This document shows positions 6,708 to 15,592 of a stretch of 64,000 bases of DNA, one piece after another; positions within the stretch are counted from its first letter, which is position 1; each line of letters opens with the position of its first letter. The translations under genes and the position numbers were made by a program. The notes under the pieces were generated by a model. It was not told the origin of the DNA. It searched no databases and was given only the letters and a program-made list of their open reading frames with translations. The stretch is from Marinospirillum minutulum DSM 6287. Lineage in GTDB: Bacteria > Pseudomonadota > Gammaproteobacteria > Pseudomonadales > Halomonadaceae. The DNA is taken from contig NZ_AULO01000015.1 of NCBI RefSeq assembly GCF_000422325.1, positions 18,932-82,931 of the forward strand. The letters run 5' to 3'.

Positions 6708-9700
6708 TTCACTGCCTCCTGCTGATAATCGTTACCTTCACCGTCTAACCAATCAACACGCTTCATTTTGCGCACGATTACAAACTCGTCACGGTTAGAG
6801 CCAACGGTTCCGTAGTAGTTGAAACCATAAGCTTGGTGTGCATAGCCGCCGATCATGTGGGTCGGTTTGGGGCAAGCACGGGTTACTGAGTTATGAATAC
6901 CGCCACGTGTACCACTGACTTCAGAGCCAGGGACATTCACGATGCGTTCTTGAGCGTGATACATCATCACCATGCCGGGCATAACACGCTGACTTACTAC
7001 AGCTCTGGCAGCGATAGCACCGTTAGCATTAAAGGCTTCAATCCAGTCATTATCTTCAACGCCAATTTCTTTAGCATCGTCTTCACTTAGCCACACAATG
7101 GGGCCGCCTCGTGAAAGTGTCAGCATGAGTAGGTTGTCGCTGTAGGTACTGTGGATACCCCATTTTTGGTGAGGCGTTAAGAAGTTCAGCGCCTTTTCAG
7201 GGTTGCCATTGGGCTTAGCATTCAGCAAGGGTGCTGCTGCTTTAGTGTTAATGGGCGGACGGTAAGATACAAAGCTTTCACCAAAGTCACGCATCCAAGG
7301 GTGATCTTGGTAGAGCTGTTGACGACCCGTTAAAGTACGGAAAGGAATTAGCTCGTGAATATTGGTGTAACAAGCGTTGTAAGAAACGTGTTCATCTTCT
7401 AAGCCAGACCAGGTAGGGCTAGAGATAATCTTACGTGGCTGGGCAACAATATCGCGGAAGCGAATTTTTTCGTCTTCTTTAGGTTTAGCTAAGTGGGTGT
7501 GCTCTAAGCCAGTAATGTCTGAGAGCGCCTGCCAAGCTTTAACCGCCACTGCGCCGTTGGTTTCTGGCGCTAGGGTTAGAATGACTTCAGCCGCATCTAT
7601 GGCTGAATCAATTTTTGGGCGACCCGTTGAAGAGCCTGTTAGTTGCTTATGGTTAAGCTGTCCTAGCAGTTCAATTTCAGGATCAGTATTCCAGTTAATG
7701 CCCTTACCGCCATTACCTAGCTTATCTAACGCAGGGCCTAGCGAAGTGAAGCGTGCATAGGTTTCTGGGTAGTTACGCTCAACAGTAATAAGCGAAGGCG
7801 CTGTTTTGCCCGGAATTAAATCGCATTCACCTTTTTTCCAATCCTTCACTTCAAAAGCCTGACCTAATTCGTTAGGCGAGTCATGCTGTAAAGGTAGGGT
7901 AACTAGGTCGGTTTCTTCACCTAGGTGGCCCACACAAGCTTTGGAGAAGGCTTTAGCGATACCCTTGTAAATTTCCCAGTCACTACGGGCTTCCCAAGCT
8001 GGGTCAGTCGCCGCTGTTAAGGGGTGAATAAAGGGGTGCATATCTGAGGTATTCAGGTCATTTTTTTCGTACCAAGTAGCGGTCGGAAGAACGATATCTG
8101 AATAAAGACAGGTAGTCGACATACGGAAATCTAAAGTAACCAACAAGTCTAACTTGCCATCTTGTGGGTCATCACGCCATTCAACTTCTAACGGCTTTTC
8201 GCCACCTTCTTGGCCTAAGTCTTTACCCTGCAAACCATGCTTGGTGCCTAATAGGTACTTAAGCATATATTCGTGACCTTTACCGGACGAACCTAAGAGG
8301 TTAGAACGCCAGATAAACAGGTTGCGAGGGAAGTTTTTAGGGTCATCGGGGGATTCAGAAGCAAAAGCAATTTCACCTGATTTAAGCGCTTTAACTGTAT
8401 AGTCTTGTGGCGATAAACCAGCCGCTTTAGCTTTAGCCGCAATATGCAGCGGGTTAGTATTTAGCTGAGGTGCAGAAGGCAACCAACCCATCCGCTCAGA
8501 GCGAACGTTAAAGTCGATTAAGCTACCCTTGTACTTATCAGGGTTAGCTAAGGGCGAAAGAATTTCGCTAACTTCCAACTTCTCATAGCGCCATTGGCTA
8601 GAGTGATTGTAGAAGAAAGACGTACCGTTCATGTGGCGTGGTGGACGTGTCCAGTCAGTACCAAAGGCAAGCGGAGTCCAGCCAGTTTGTGGACGAAGTT
8701 TTTCTTGGCCTACATAGTGCGCCCAACCACCACCACTTTGACCAACACAGCCGCAGAAAATCAGCATGTTCATCAAGCCACGGTAGTTCATGTCCATGTG
8801 GTACCAGTGGTTCATACCAGCACCCACAATAATCATCGAACGACCCTTGGTTTTGTGTGCTGTATCAGCAAACTCACGGGCAATACGAATGACGGTTTCA
8901 CGCGGTACACCGGTGATTTGTTCCTGCCAAGCTGGGGTGTAGGGAGCAATTTGATCGTAGTTAGTTGCACCATCGTCATCACCTAGGCCACGGCTAATAC
9001 CGTAGTTGGCAATCATCAGGTCATAAACAGCGGCCACTTTTACTTGGCTGCCATCGGCTAGCTGAATATTCCGTACAGGTAGGGTGTGCTTAACTATGTT
9101 GTTGTGCTCAACGTGCTGCCAGTGTTCGTGCTTAATGCCGCCAAAATAGGGGAAACCTACTTTAACTTTATCATCGTGGGCATCAATTAAACTTAGGCGT
9201 AGCTTGGCTTCTTTTTGATCGACGTTGGCTTTTTCTTCTAGGTTCCATTTACCTTTTTCGCCCCAACGGAAGCCTATTGAACCATTAGGTGTTACGTACT
9301 TATCAGACGCTTCATCTATGGCAATGGTTTTCCAGTCTGGGTTATTTTCTTGGCCTAGCTGGTCAGAAAAGTCGCTGGCGCGTAAGAAACGGCCAGGTGC
9401 ATAAACACCATCTTCACGTTCTTCCAACATAACCAAATAAGGCATGTCGGTATAACGGCGCACATAATCAGTAAAGTATTCGCTAGGGTTGTCTAGGTGG
9501 AATTCTTTAAGAATAACGTGACCAAAAGCCATAGCTAAAGCAGCATCAGTACCCTGCTTAGGGTTAATCCACTGGTCAGCTAGCTTGGCAACTTCGGCAT
9601 AGTCGGGCGTAATAGCAACGGTTTTAGTACCCTTGTAGCGAACTTCAGTAAAGAAGTGGGCATCAGGTGTACGGGTTTGCGGAACGTTAGAACCCCAAGC

Positions 9701-10453
9701 AATAATGTAGTTACTGTTATACCAGTCAGCCGATTCAGGCACGTCGGTTTGTTCGCCCCAAGTCATGGGTGAAGCGGGTGGTAAGTCACAGTACCAGTCG
9801 TAGAAACTTAAGCAGACACCACCAATTAAAGACAAATAACGGCTACCGGCAGCGTAAGAAATCATCGACATGGCAGGAATGGGCGAGAAACCAATAATGC
9901 GGTCTGGGCCATGTTCTTTAGCTGTGTAAACGTTAGAAGCAGCAATTAGCTCGTTAACTTCTTCCCAGTCTGAACGCACAAAACCACCCAAACCACGGCG
10001 TGCTTTGTAAAGTTTAGTTTTGGCAGGGTCTTCCACTATGGATGCCCAAGCATCAACAGGGTCGCTAAACTCTTTACGCGCCTTACGCCACAATTGAATC
10101 AGCGATTTACGCATTAATGGATATTTAAGGCGATTAGCGCTATACATGTACCAAGAATAACTAGCACCACGCGGACAGCCGCGAGGTTCATGGTTAGGTA
10201 AATCGGGGCGGGTGCGTGGGTAGTCAGTTTGTTGGGTTTCCCAAGTGACTAGGCCATTTTTAACGTAAATTTTCCAGCTACAAGAACCCGTACAGTTAAC
10301 ACCGTGGGTAGAACGCACAATTTTGTCGTGCTGCCACCGCTGGCGATAACCATCTTCCCAGTCGCGATTGGTTACTTGCGTTTCGCCATGCCCATTAGCA
10401 AAGGGCACCCTTGATTTCTTAAAATAATTCAGTCGATCGATGAAGTGACTCAT
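6704..10453 (-). CDS. narG: Respiratory nitrate reductase alpha subunit (Mo-bis-MGD)
   Basis: This is the catalytic subunit that reduces nitrate to nitrite in the cytoplasm. The open frame extends to 10489, but the ATG at 10453 gives the family start MSHFIDRL, has a GGGAG site and yields 1249 residues, the usual length. From this start His50, Cys54, Cys58 and Cys93 form the N-terminal 4Fe-4S site, at the same numbers as in E. coli NarG. The Asp in ESADWYNSNY matches the molybdenum ligand. It heads narGHJI. A NarL palindrome lies about 140 bases upstream; I see no good FNR box in the upstream region. Confidence 0.97.
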   Translation of the reverse strand: MSHFIDRLNYFKKSRVPFANGHGETQVTNRDWEDGYRQRWQHDKIVRSTHGVNCTGSCSWKIYVKNGLVTWETQQTDYPRTRPDLPNHEPRGCPRGASYSWYMYSANRLKYPLMRKSLIQLWRKARKEFSDPVDAWASIVEDPAKTKLYKARRGLGGFVRSDWEEVNELIAASNVYTAKEHGPDRIIGFSPIPAMSMISYAAGSRYLSLIGGVCLSFYDWYCDLPPASPMTWGEQTDVPESADWYNSNYIIAWGSNVPQTRTPDAHFFTEVRYKGTKTVAITPDYAEVAKLADQWINPKQGTDAALAMAFGHVILKEFHLDNPSEYFTDYVRRYTDMPYLVMLEEREDGVYAPGRFLRASDFSDQLGQENNPDWKTIAIDEASDKYVTPNGSIGFRWGEKGKWNLEEKANVDQKEAKLRLSLIDAHDDKVKVGFPYFGGIKHEHWQHVEHNNIVKHTLPVRNIQLADGSQVKVAAVYDLMIANYGISRGLGDDDGATNYDQIAPYTPAWQEQITGVPRETVIRIAREFADTAHKTKGRSMIIVGAGMNHWYHMDMNYRGLMNMLIFCGCVGQSGGGWAHYVGQEKLRPQTGWTPLAFGTDWTRPPRHMNGTSFFYNHSSQWRYEKLEVSEILSPLANPDKYKGSLIDFNVRSERMGWLPSAPQLNTNPLHIAAKAKAAGLSPQDYTVKALKSGEIAFASESPDDPKNFPRNLFIWRSNLLGSSGKGHEYMLKYLLGTKHGLQGKDLGQEGGEKPLEVEWRDDPQDGKLDLLVTLDFRMSTTCLYSDIVLPTATWYEKNDLNTSDMHPFIHPLTAATDPAWEARSDWEIYKGIAKAFSKACVGHLGEETDLVTLPLQHDSPNELGQAFEVKDWKKGECDLIPGKTAPSLITVERNYPETYARFTSLGPALDKLGNGGKGINWNTDPEIELLGQLNHKQLTGSSTGRPKIDSAIDAAEVILTLAPETNGAVAVKAWQALSDITGLEHTHLAKPKEDEKIRFRDIVAQPRKIISSPTWSGLEDEHVSYNACYTNIHELIPFRTLTGRQQLYQDHPWMRDFGESFVSYRPPINTKAAAPLLNAKPNGNPEKALNFLTPHQKWGIHSTYSDNLLMLTLSRGGPIVWLSEDDAKEIGVEDNDWIEAFNANGAIAARAVVSQRVMPGMVMMYHAQERIVNVPGSEVSGTRGGIHNSVTRACPKPTHMIGGYAHQAYGFNYYGTVGSNRDEFVIVRKMKRVDWLDGEGNDYQQEAVK

Positions 10454-10590
10454 AGTCGCTCTCCCGGACTCCTCAGGATAAAAAAGCAATTTGTAGGCTT
10501 AAATAAACCAGCAAAACTGCCCGCTTCACAACTGAGTTTGTACTAGGTTTCAAACAATTACTGTATGAATACCACCAGAAACAACCAAAT

Positions 10591-10606
10591 TACCCCTTAA
10601 GGGATA
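10591..10606. promoter_or_regulatory. NarL 7-2-7 binding site between narG and narX
   Basis: TACCCCT-TA-AGGGATA is two NarL heptamers (TACYNMT) head to head with a two-base gap, the arrangement preferred by NarL/NarP. It sits between divergent narGHJI and narXL, and both could be controlled from it. The site is seen directly; binding is inferred. Confidence 0.75.
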
Positions 10607-10633
10607 CACTCAGACCTGGCTGTTTGTGGGAAG

Positions 10634-12526
10634 GTGGAGGCAGTTAAACTACGAATAGAGTTGCTACTTGTGAAAAGAAAATCCCTTGTAACCCGCATAG
10701 CTATACACATGGTCATTATTAGTGCTATGGCCATTACCAGTATTCTGGCGTCTTATATTATTTCTGACAGAATGAAAGGCGATGCAGCAGCACTGAACAT
10801 TGCTGGCTCTTTACGTATGCAAACCTTTCGTATCATCAACAGCTTGCAAGAAATACGTTTAGATAAAAGCTATCAGACAGAAAGCCTCAACCTAGAAAAA
10901 GCAATTAAAGGGTTTGCTGATCGCTTAGCTAGCGAAGAACTAGTAACGGCTATACCGCGTGCTAACGACAATAATCTGCATATTGTGTATTTAGCCGTTG
11001 TAGAAAAATGGCAGGGTGACATTAAACCTAAGTTTGTAAAGGTAGCTACTTATAACGCTAGGCAGCTTATTGAACTAGAAGCCCTGCTAGATGCCCAGTA
11101 TCACTTAATTGACAGCATGGTTTCAGCTTTAGAAAAAAGTACAGACAAGAAAGTTAAGCTGCAAATTTTTATTCAAACCACTTTTATGCTTTTAGCCTTT
11201 GTTGCCATTGTGGTGGCATTTTTTGATATACGAGAAAAGGTGGTTATTCCCTTAGGCAAGCTGATGTCTCAGGTAAAAGAAGTGCGTAGAGGCAACTTTG
11301 TTGTTCGTCAACATGCACAAAATGAAGATGAGCTAGCTGACTTAGGGGAGGCTATCAATGATATGTCACGAGACCTTTCCTCTAATTACCGCCATTTAGA
11401 AAAACTGGTTTCCCAAAAAACATTAGAACTAGAGCGCAGCCACCAAGCTTTACAGCTATTACATGATGCTGGGCGTCTGCTTTATGAGAATAGTGATAAT
11501 ATTTGCCAAACGGCTGTGCCCATGTTGAAAAAGCTAGAACAGCTGATCGATATAGGTTCAATCAACCTTTACATTAATGACCAACAAAAAAGCATTAAGG
11601 TAATGACTACCCTAAGTGCATCTCGCCCTATCTATTGCCGTAACCTAGACTGCTCTGCCTGCATAGATAAAAGCTCGCTCGATAATTCAATTGTTACTAA
11701 CGGTCACGAACACCTTTATTTGCCCGTAGCCACAGCGGGTAGGCGTTTAGGCACACTGGATGTTGCCTATCCCCTTGGTCGCCAGTTAAGCCAAAGATCG
11801 GTACGCTTATTGCAAACCCTGTCAGATCAGCTAGCCACCGCCATTTATATTCAACAGCAAATGCAAGAAGGTCAGCAGCTTTCATTGTTAGAGGAGCGCA
11901 GCATTATTGCCCGTGAACTTCACGATTCTTTAGCCCAGTCACTGTCTTATTTAAAAATACAAATTAGCCGTTTACAAAAACAACAACAAAAAGAAAACAC
12001 TTCACCCAAACAGCAAGAAACCCTCGTTGAAGTGCGTACAGGTGTGAATAATGCTTATCGACAACTCCGTGAGCTTCTAACAACCTTTCGCTTGGAGCTA
12101 GATAAACCAGGTTTGCGTGCAGCCTTAGAAAAAACTGTTGAAGAATTTTCAGAGCGCTTAGGTTTTCTTATATTTTTAGAGTTCGACTTGCCTTCAGACT
12201 TGTTAAGCCCAAATGAAGAAATTCATGTTTTGCAGGTGGTAAGGGAAGCGCTTTCTAATGTAATGAAACATGCTAAGGCAAGCAGTGTTAAGGTTAAAGT
12301 AAGAAGGCGAGGGGATGAGGTTGAAGTGGCGGTAGAGGATGATGGTAGAGGTTTTAATGAAGCTAATTCACCAGACCAGCACTATGGCTTAATTATTATG
12401 CGTGATAGAGCTGTTACTCTGGGTGGCAAAATAAACCTCTACAACCTTAGAGCAGGGGGTGTGGGGCTTTATTTAAGTTTTATGCCTGCTTTACTTAAGC
12501 AGCAAGCAGAGAAAGTGTCAGCATAA
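10634..12526 (+). CDS. narX: Nitrate/nitrite sensor histidine kinase
   Basis: The protein has up to 630 residues. A first membrane helix leads to a periplasmic four-helix domain with the P-box-like DAAALNIAGSLRMQTFRI, which binds nitrate. A second helix (about 176-196), a HAMP domain, a central region with cysteines (YCRNLDCSACID) as in NarX, a HisKA_3 box around ARELHDSLAQSL and an HATPase domain (DDGRGF) follow. It phosphorylates NarL. The start is uncertain: GTG at 10634 has little room for a ribosome site, while GTG at 10670 would give the natural start KRKSLVTRIAIH. Confidence 0.93.
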   Translation: MEAVKLRIELLLVKRKSLVTRIAIHMVIISAMAITSILASYIISDRMKGDAAALNIAGSLRMQTFRIINSLQEIRLDKSYQTESLNLEKAIKGFADRLASEELVTAIPRANDNNLHIVYLAVVEKWQGDIKPKFVKVATYNARQLIELEALLDAQYHLIDSMVSALEKSTDKKVKLQIFIQTTFMLLAFVAIVVAFFDIREKVVIPLGKLMSQVKEVRRGNFVVRQHAQNEDELADLGEAINDMSRDLSSNYRHLEKLVSQKTLELERSHQALQLLHDAGRLLYENSDNICQTAVPMLKKLEQLIDIGSINLYINDQQKSIKVMTTLSASRPIYCRNLDCSACIDKSSLDNSIVTNGHEHLYLPVATAGRRLGTLDVAYPLGRQLSQRSVRLLQTLSDQLATAIYIQQQMQEGQQLSLLEERSIIARELHDSLAQSLSYLKIQISRLQKQQQKENTSPKQQETLVEVRTGVNNAYRQLRELLTTFRLELDKPGLRAALEKTVEEFSERLGFLIFLEFDLPSDLLSPNEEIHVLQVVREALSNVMKHAKASSVKVKVRRRGDEVEVAVEDDGRGFNEANSPDQHYGLIIMRDRAVTLGGKINLYNLRAGGVGLYLSFMPALLKQQAEKVSA

Positions 12527-12556
12527 AAGTAAAAGAAATTTGAGCAGGGTAAAAAA

Positions 12557-13219
12557 ATGAGCCAAGAAAAAGCAAGCATTGTCATTATTGATGACCACCC
12601 ACTTTTGCGTAAAGGAATACGTCAACTTATAGAGGATGAAGAAGATTTGATGCTGGTGGGTGAGGCAGGTTTCCCAGAAGAAGGCGTTAAAATGGCGCTG
12701 GAACTAGACCCAGACTTAATTCTTTTAGATTTAAATATGCCAGGTACTAATGGCATAGAAGTATTAAAACAACTGCGTGCCGAAGGTGTTGCTTCACGCA
12801 TAGTAATGTTTACCGTGTCTGATCACGAAGAAGACGTAGTCGCTGCTTTGAAGTCGGGTGCGGATGGTTACCTGTTAAAAGATATGGAACCAGAAGAACT
12901 CTTGGAACAATTACGCCAAGCTGCGCTAGGTAAAATGGTGGTGAGTGAAAGGTTAACCGCGCTCTTAGCAGAAGCATTACGCAATCAGCGTTCACCTGCT
13001 TCTGGGCCAGATATTGCTAATTTAACAGCGCGTGAAATGCAAATTATGCGTTTAATTGCTGAAGGCTTGTCTAATAAAATGATTGCTCGGCGTTTAGATG
13101 TCACCGAAGGCACAGTAAAAGTGCATGTTAAAAACCTGCTTAAAAAAATGAAGCTGCGCTCTAGGGTTGAGGTGGCTGTTTGGGCGGTTCAAGAAGGGGT
13201 GACACGCCATCCAGCGTAA
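12557..13219 (+). CDS. narL: Nitrate/nitrite response regulator
   Basis: The 220-residue protein has a receiver domain with Asp12/Asp13, phosphoacceptor Asp58 ([10 protein letters not shown]) and a conserved Lys in YLLKDM. A C-terminal LuxR/NarL helix-turn-helix follows ([19 protein letters not shown] to [14 protein letters not shown]). It starts 30 bases after narX and is cotranscribed with it. Candidate NarL heptamers lie at narG/narX, narK and upstream of mog. Confidence 0.95.
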   Translation: MSQEKASIVIIDDHPLLRKGIRQLIEDEEDLMLVGEAGFPEEGVKMALELDPDLILLDLNMPGTNGIEVLKQLRAEGVASRIVMFTVSDHEEDVVAALKSGADGYLLKDMEPEELLEQLRQAALGKMVVSERLTALLAEALRNQRSPASGPDIANLTAREMQIMRLIAEGLSNKMIARRLDVTEGTVKVHVKNLLKKMKLRSRVEVAVWAVQEGVTRHPA

Positions 13220-13360
13220 GCACTAGCCTAGAGTTAGGCAGAGAAAAATACCTACAAAAATCTAATGGTTAAGTTTTTTTAAAGAAAATTTAGGCGATAA
13301 TTAAAAAAACATAATAAAAACAAAGGCTTGAGTTGTTTTTTTGACTATCACTTAATGAGT

Positions 13361-13381
13361 AGAGGTAAGTGAACTACCTAT
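13361..13381. promoter_or_regulatory. Candidate NarL heptamers upstream of narK
   Basis: AGAGGTA (13361-13367, reverse TACCTCT) and TACCTAT (13375-13381) both fit the NarL heptamer TACYNMT, separated by seven bases in divergent orientation. They lie about 90 bases before the narK start. The rest of 13220-13469 is AT-rich and shows no convincing FNR box. Confidence 0.45.
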
Positions 13382-13469
13382 TTTGAGTAACTTATTTTTT
13401 AATAGCTAAGGCGTATCTTAAATTCAGTAAGTGGCAGCTTTGTATTCACTACGGAAAAGAGATACGACC

Positions 13470-15062
13470 ATGGCTAAAACAAATCAAGACATACACGATT
13501 GGGATGTCGAAAATGAGACCTACTGGAAAGAGAAAGGTCAAAAAATCGCCAACCGCAACCTTTGGATATCCATTCCCAGCCTGCTGATAGGCTTTGCCGT
13601 TTGGTTAATGTGGGGAATGATTACCGCCCAAATGCAAAATTTGGGTTTTTCTTTTAGCGTTGAGCAGCTTTTTACGCTAACAGCTATTGCAGGGCTTTCA
13701 GGCGCAACTTTGCGTATTCCAGCCTCCTTTATGATAGGCATTGCCGGTGGGCGTAATACCATCTTCTTAACCACTGCCTTATTGATATTTCCTGCCTTAG
13801 GTACGGGTATTGCCCTAACTAATCCCGCTACGCCTTTAATTGTGTTTCAAGCTTTAGCGCTTTTATCTGGTATAGGTGGCGGTAACTTTGCTTGCTCCAT
13901 GAGCAATATCAGTACCTTTTTCCCTAAAAGCAAACAGGGTTATGGTTTAGGTATGAATGCTGGTTTAGGTAACTTTGGCGTTACTACCATGCAAATACTT
14001 ATTCCATTAGTTATGACCGTGGGTGTGTTTGGTTTCTTAGCTGGTGAGCCTTTAGCCTTACAAAAAGCCAGTGGTACTTTAATTGGCCGTATAGAAGCTG
14101 GTACAGATACTTGGATTCAAAATGCTGGGTTTGTGTGGCTGGTTTTCTTAGTGCCTTTAGCTTTTGCTGGTTGGTTGGGTATGAATAACTTGCGTGTTAT
14201 TACACCTAATCCGGGTACACCTTTTGCCGCTTTTGGTAAGATTCTTGGCTTGTATCTAGTAGGTATAATCACTTCTATTGTGGGTGTGCTGGCCCTTAAA
14301 TACATGAGCATGTGGTTGGCTTTACCTCTAACCATAGTGCTTACTGTGTTTCTATTAAAAATGATTCCTGGTGATATTAAGCCCAACATTAAAAAGCAAT
14401 TTAGTATTTTCTCTAATAAGCACACCTGGTCCATGACGGTGCTTTACATACTTACCTTTGGCTCTTTCATTGGGTTTTCAGCAGCACTTCCCCTTTCTAT
14501 CAGCGTTATTTTTGGCAACCTTATGCAGGTAGATGCCGAGGGCAACATGATGCGGGTTGTTAATACCAATGCACCTAGTGCGTTAACCTGGTCTTGGATA
14601 GGGCCTTTTGTTGGTGCACTTATTCGTCCTGTGGGTGGTTGGATTTCCGATAAGGTGGGTGGTGCAATTGTTACGCAAATCATTTCTGTAGTTATGGTTG
14701 TTGCTTCTGTTGCTACGGGTTATGTGATGATGCTGGCATATAACTCGAATGATCCTAATAGCTATTTTTATATCTTCTTACTGCTTTTTGTGGTGCTTTT
14801 TGCAGCCAGTGGTATAGGTAATGGTTCTACCTTCCGCAGCATTGGGGTAATTTTTAATCAACAACAAAAAGGCCCAGTATTAGGTTGGACTTCTGCCATA
14901 GCAGCCTACGGTGCTTTTATTGCCCCGATAGTTATGGGTGGTCAAATACGTGCGGGTACACCTGAAATGGCAATGTATGGCTTTGCTGTTTTTTATGCAC
15001 TTTGTTTGGTCGTTAACTGGTGGTTTTACCTTCGCAGTAACGCCTACGTAAAGAACCCCTAA
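13470..15062 (+). CDS. narK: Nitrate/nitrite antiporter, type II NarK
   Basis: This major-facilitator protein has 12 predicted helices. I chose the ATG at 13470 (530 residues) over a GTG at 13431 because it starts MAKTNQDIHDWDVENE and is followed by the type II NarK N-terminus (W..KG..IA.RNLWISIP). Both nitrate signatures are visible: GGGNFACSMSNISTFFPK with NAGLGNFGV, and GNGSTFRSIGVIF with AAYGAFIAPI. It is longer than E. coli NarK, with extra residues in a mid-protein loop around MQVDAEGNMMRV. It should exchange cytoplasmic nitrite for nitrate. A stress protein and a type I NarK follow. Confidence 0.93.
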   Translation: MAKTNQDIHDWDVENETYWKEKGQKIANRNLWISIPSLLIGFAVWLMWGMITAQMQNLGFSFSVEQLFTLTAIAGLSGATLRIPASFMIGIAGGRNTIFLTTALLIFPALGTGIALTNPATPLIVFQALALLSGIGGGNFACSMSNISTFFPKSKQGYGLGMNAGLGNFGVTTMQILIPLVMTVGVFGFLAGEPLALQKASGTLIGRIEAGTDTWIQNAGFVWLVFLVPLAFAGWLGMNNLRVITPNPGTPFAAFGKILGLYLVGIITSIVGVLALKYMSMWLALPLTIVLTVFLLKMIPGDIKPNIKKQFSIFSNKHTWSMTVLYILTFGSFIGFSAALPLSISVIFGNLMQVDAEGNMMRVVNTNAPSALTWSWIGPFVGALIRPVGGWISDKVGGAIVTQIISVVMVVASVATGYVMMLAYNSNDPNSYFYIFLLLFVVLFAASGIGNGSTFRSIGVIFNQQQKGPVLGWTSAIAAYGAFIAPIVMGGQIRAGTPEMAMYGFAVFYALCLVVNWWFYLRSNAYVKNP

Positions 15063-15116
15063 AGATCCATTCTGCCTCTGCAACGACAGGGGCAGTTAAT
15101 GTTTGAGGATATCAAA

Positions 15117-15575
15117 ATGAAAATACTGATTGCCTACGACGGATCAAGAAATGCCAAGCTGGCTTTAGCACAAACCTTGTCATTGTTTGGGGCATTAAAT
15201 CCTACCCTGTTACTTATGGCTGTTGCTGAAAACCCACGGGCAGCATCCGATGCAAATGAAGACTTATTCCAACAGGAATATAACGAGTTAAAACAAGCTT
15301 TAGAAGAAGGCAAAGCTTTTATTGAAGAGCAAAAGCTTACTTGTGATATTTTGATTACTGAGGGTGATCCTAGAAAAATGTTGCTGCAAGCTTCTAAAAA
15401 ATTAGTACCTAACCTCTTGGTTGTAGCTAGGCATAGTCATCAACCTGATGGTGGTTTTATTGCGCAATCCCTTAGTTATTTTGTAGATGAATTGGACTAT
15501 ATGACGCTAGGAAGTGTGACCTCTTTCCTTGCTCGTAGAGTGGAATGTCCTTTGCTAATTCTGCCTAGCCCATAA
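15117..15575 (+). CDS. Universal stress protein (UspA family)
   Basis: The 152-residue protein starts MKILIAYDGSRNAK, the usual UspA beta1-loop with the nucleotide-contacting Asp. It ends SFLARRVECPLLILP. The ATG at 15117 has a GAGG site and is preferred over an in-frame ATG at 15099. The ATP-binding GxxG-9x-G(S/T) motif is only partly recognisable. It lies between two nitrate transporter genes, so it is probably expressed under anaerobic, nitrate-respiring conditions. Its specific function is unknown. Confidence 0.85.
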   Translation: MKILIAYDGSRNAKLALAQTLSLFGALNPTLLLMAVAENPRAASDANEDLFQQEYNELKQALEEGKAFIEEQKLTCDILITEGDPRKMLLQASKKLVPNLLVVARHSHQPDGGFIAQSLSYFVDELDYMTLGSVTSFLARRVECPLLILPSP

Positions 15576-15592
15576 GAAAAGGAAGCATTGTT

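Noticed and set aside
7497..8986. Several plus-strand open frames inside narG
   Set aside because: They are antisense shadows of a strongly conserved gene and lack ribosome sites and family features.
10535..10560. Possible FNR box around the TTTCAAAC segment upstream of narG
   Set aside because: The half-sites are two bases too far apart and differ from TTGAT/ATCAA.
13342..13356. Possible FNR box TTGACTATCACTTA upstream of narK
   Set aside because: Only about 6 of 10 conserved bases match, and the right half is poor, so it is not listed as a site.
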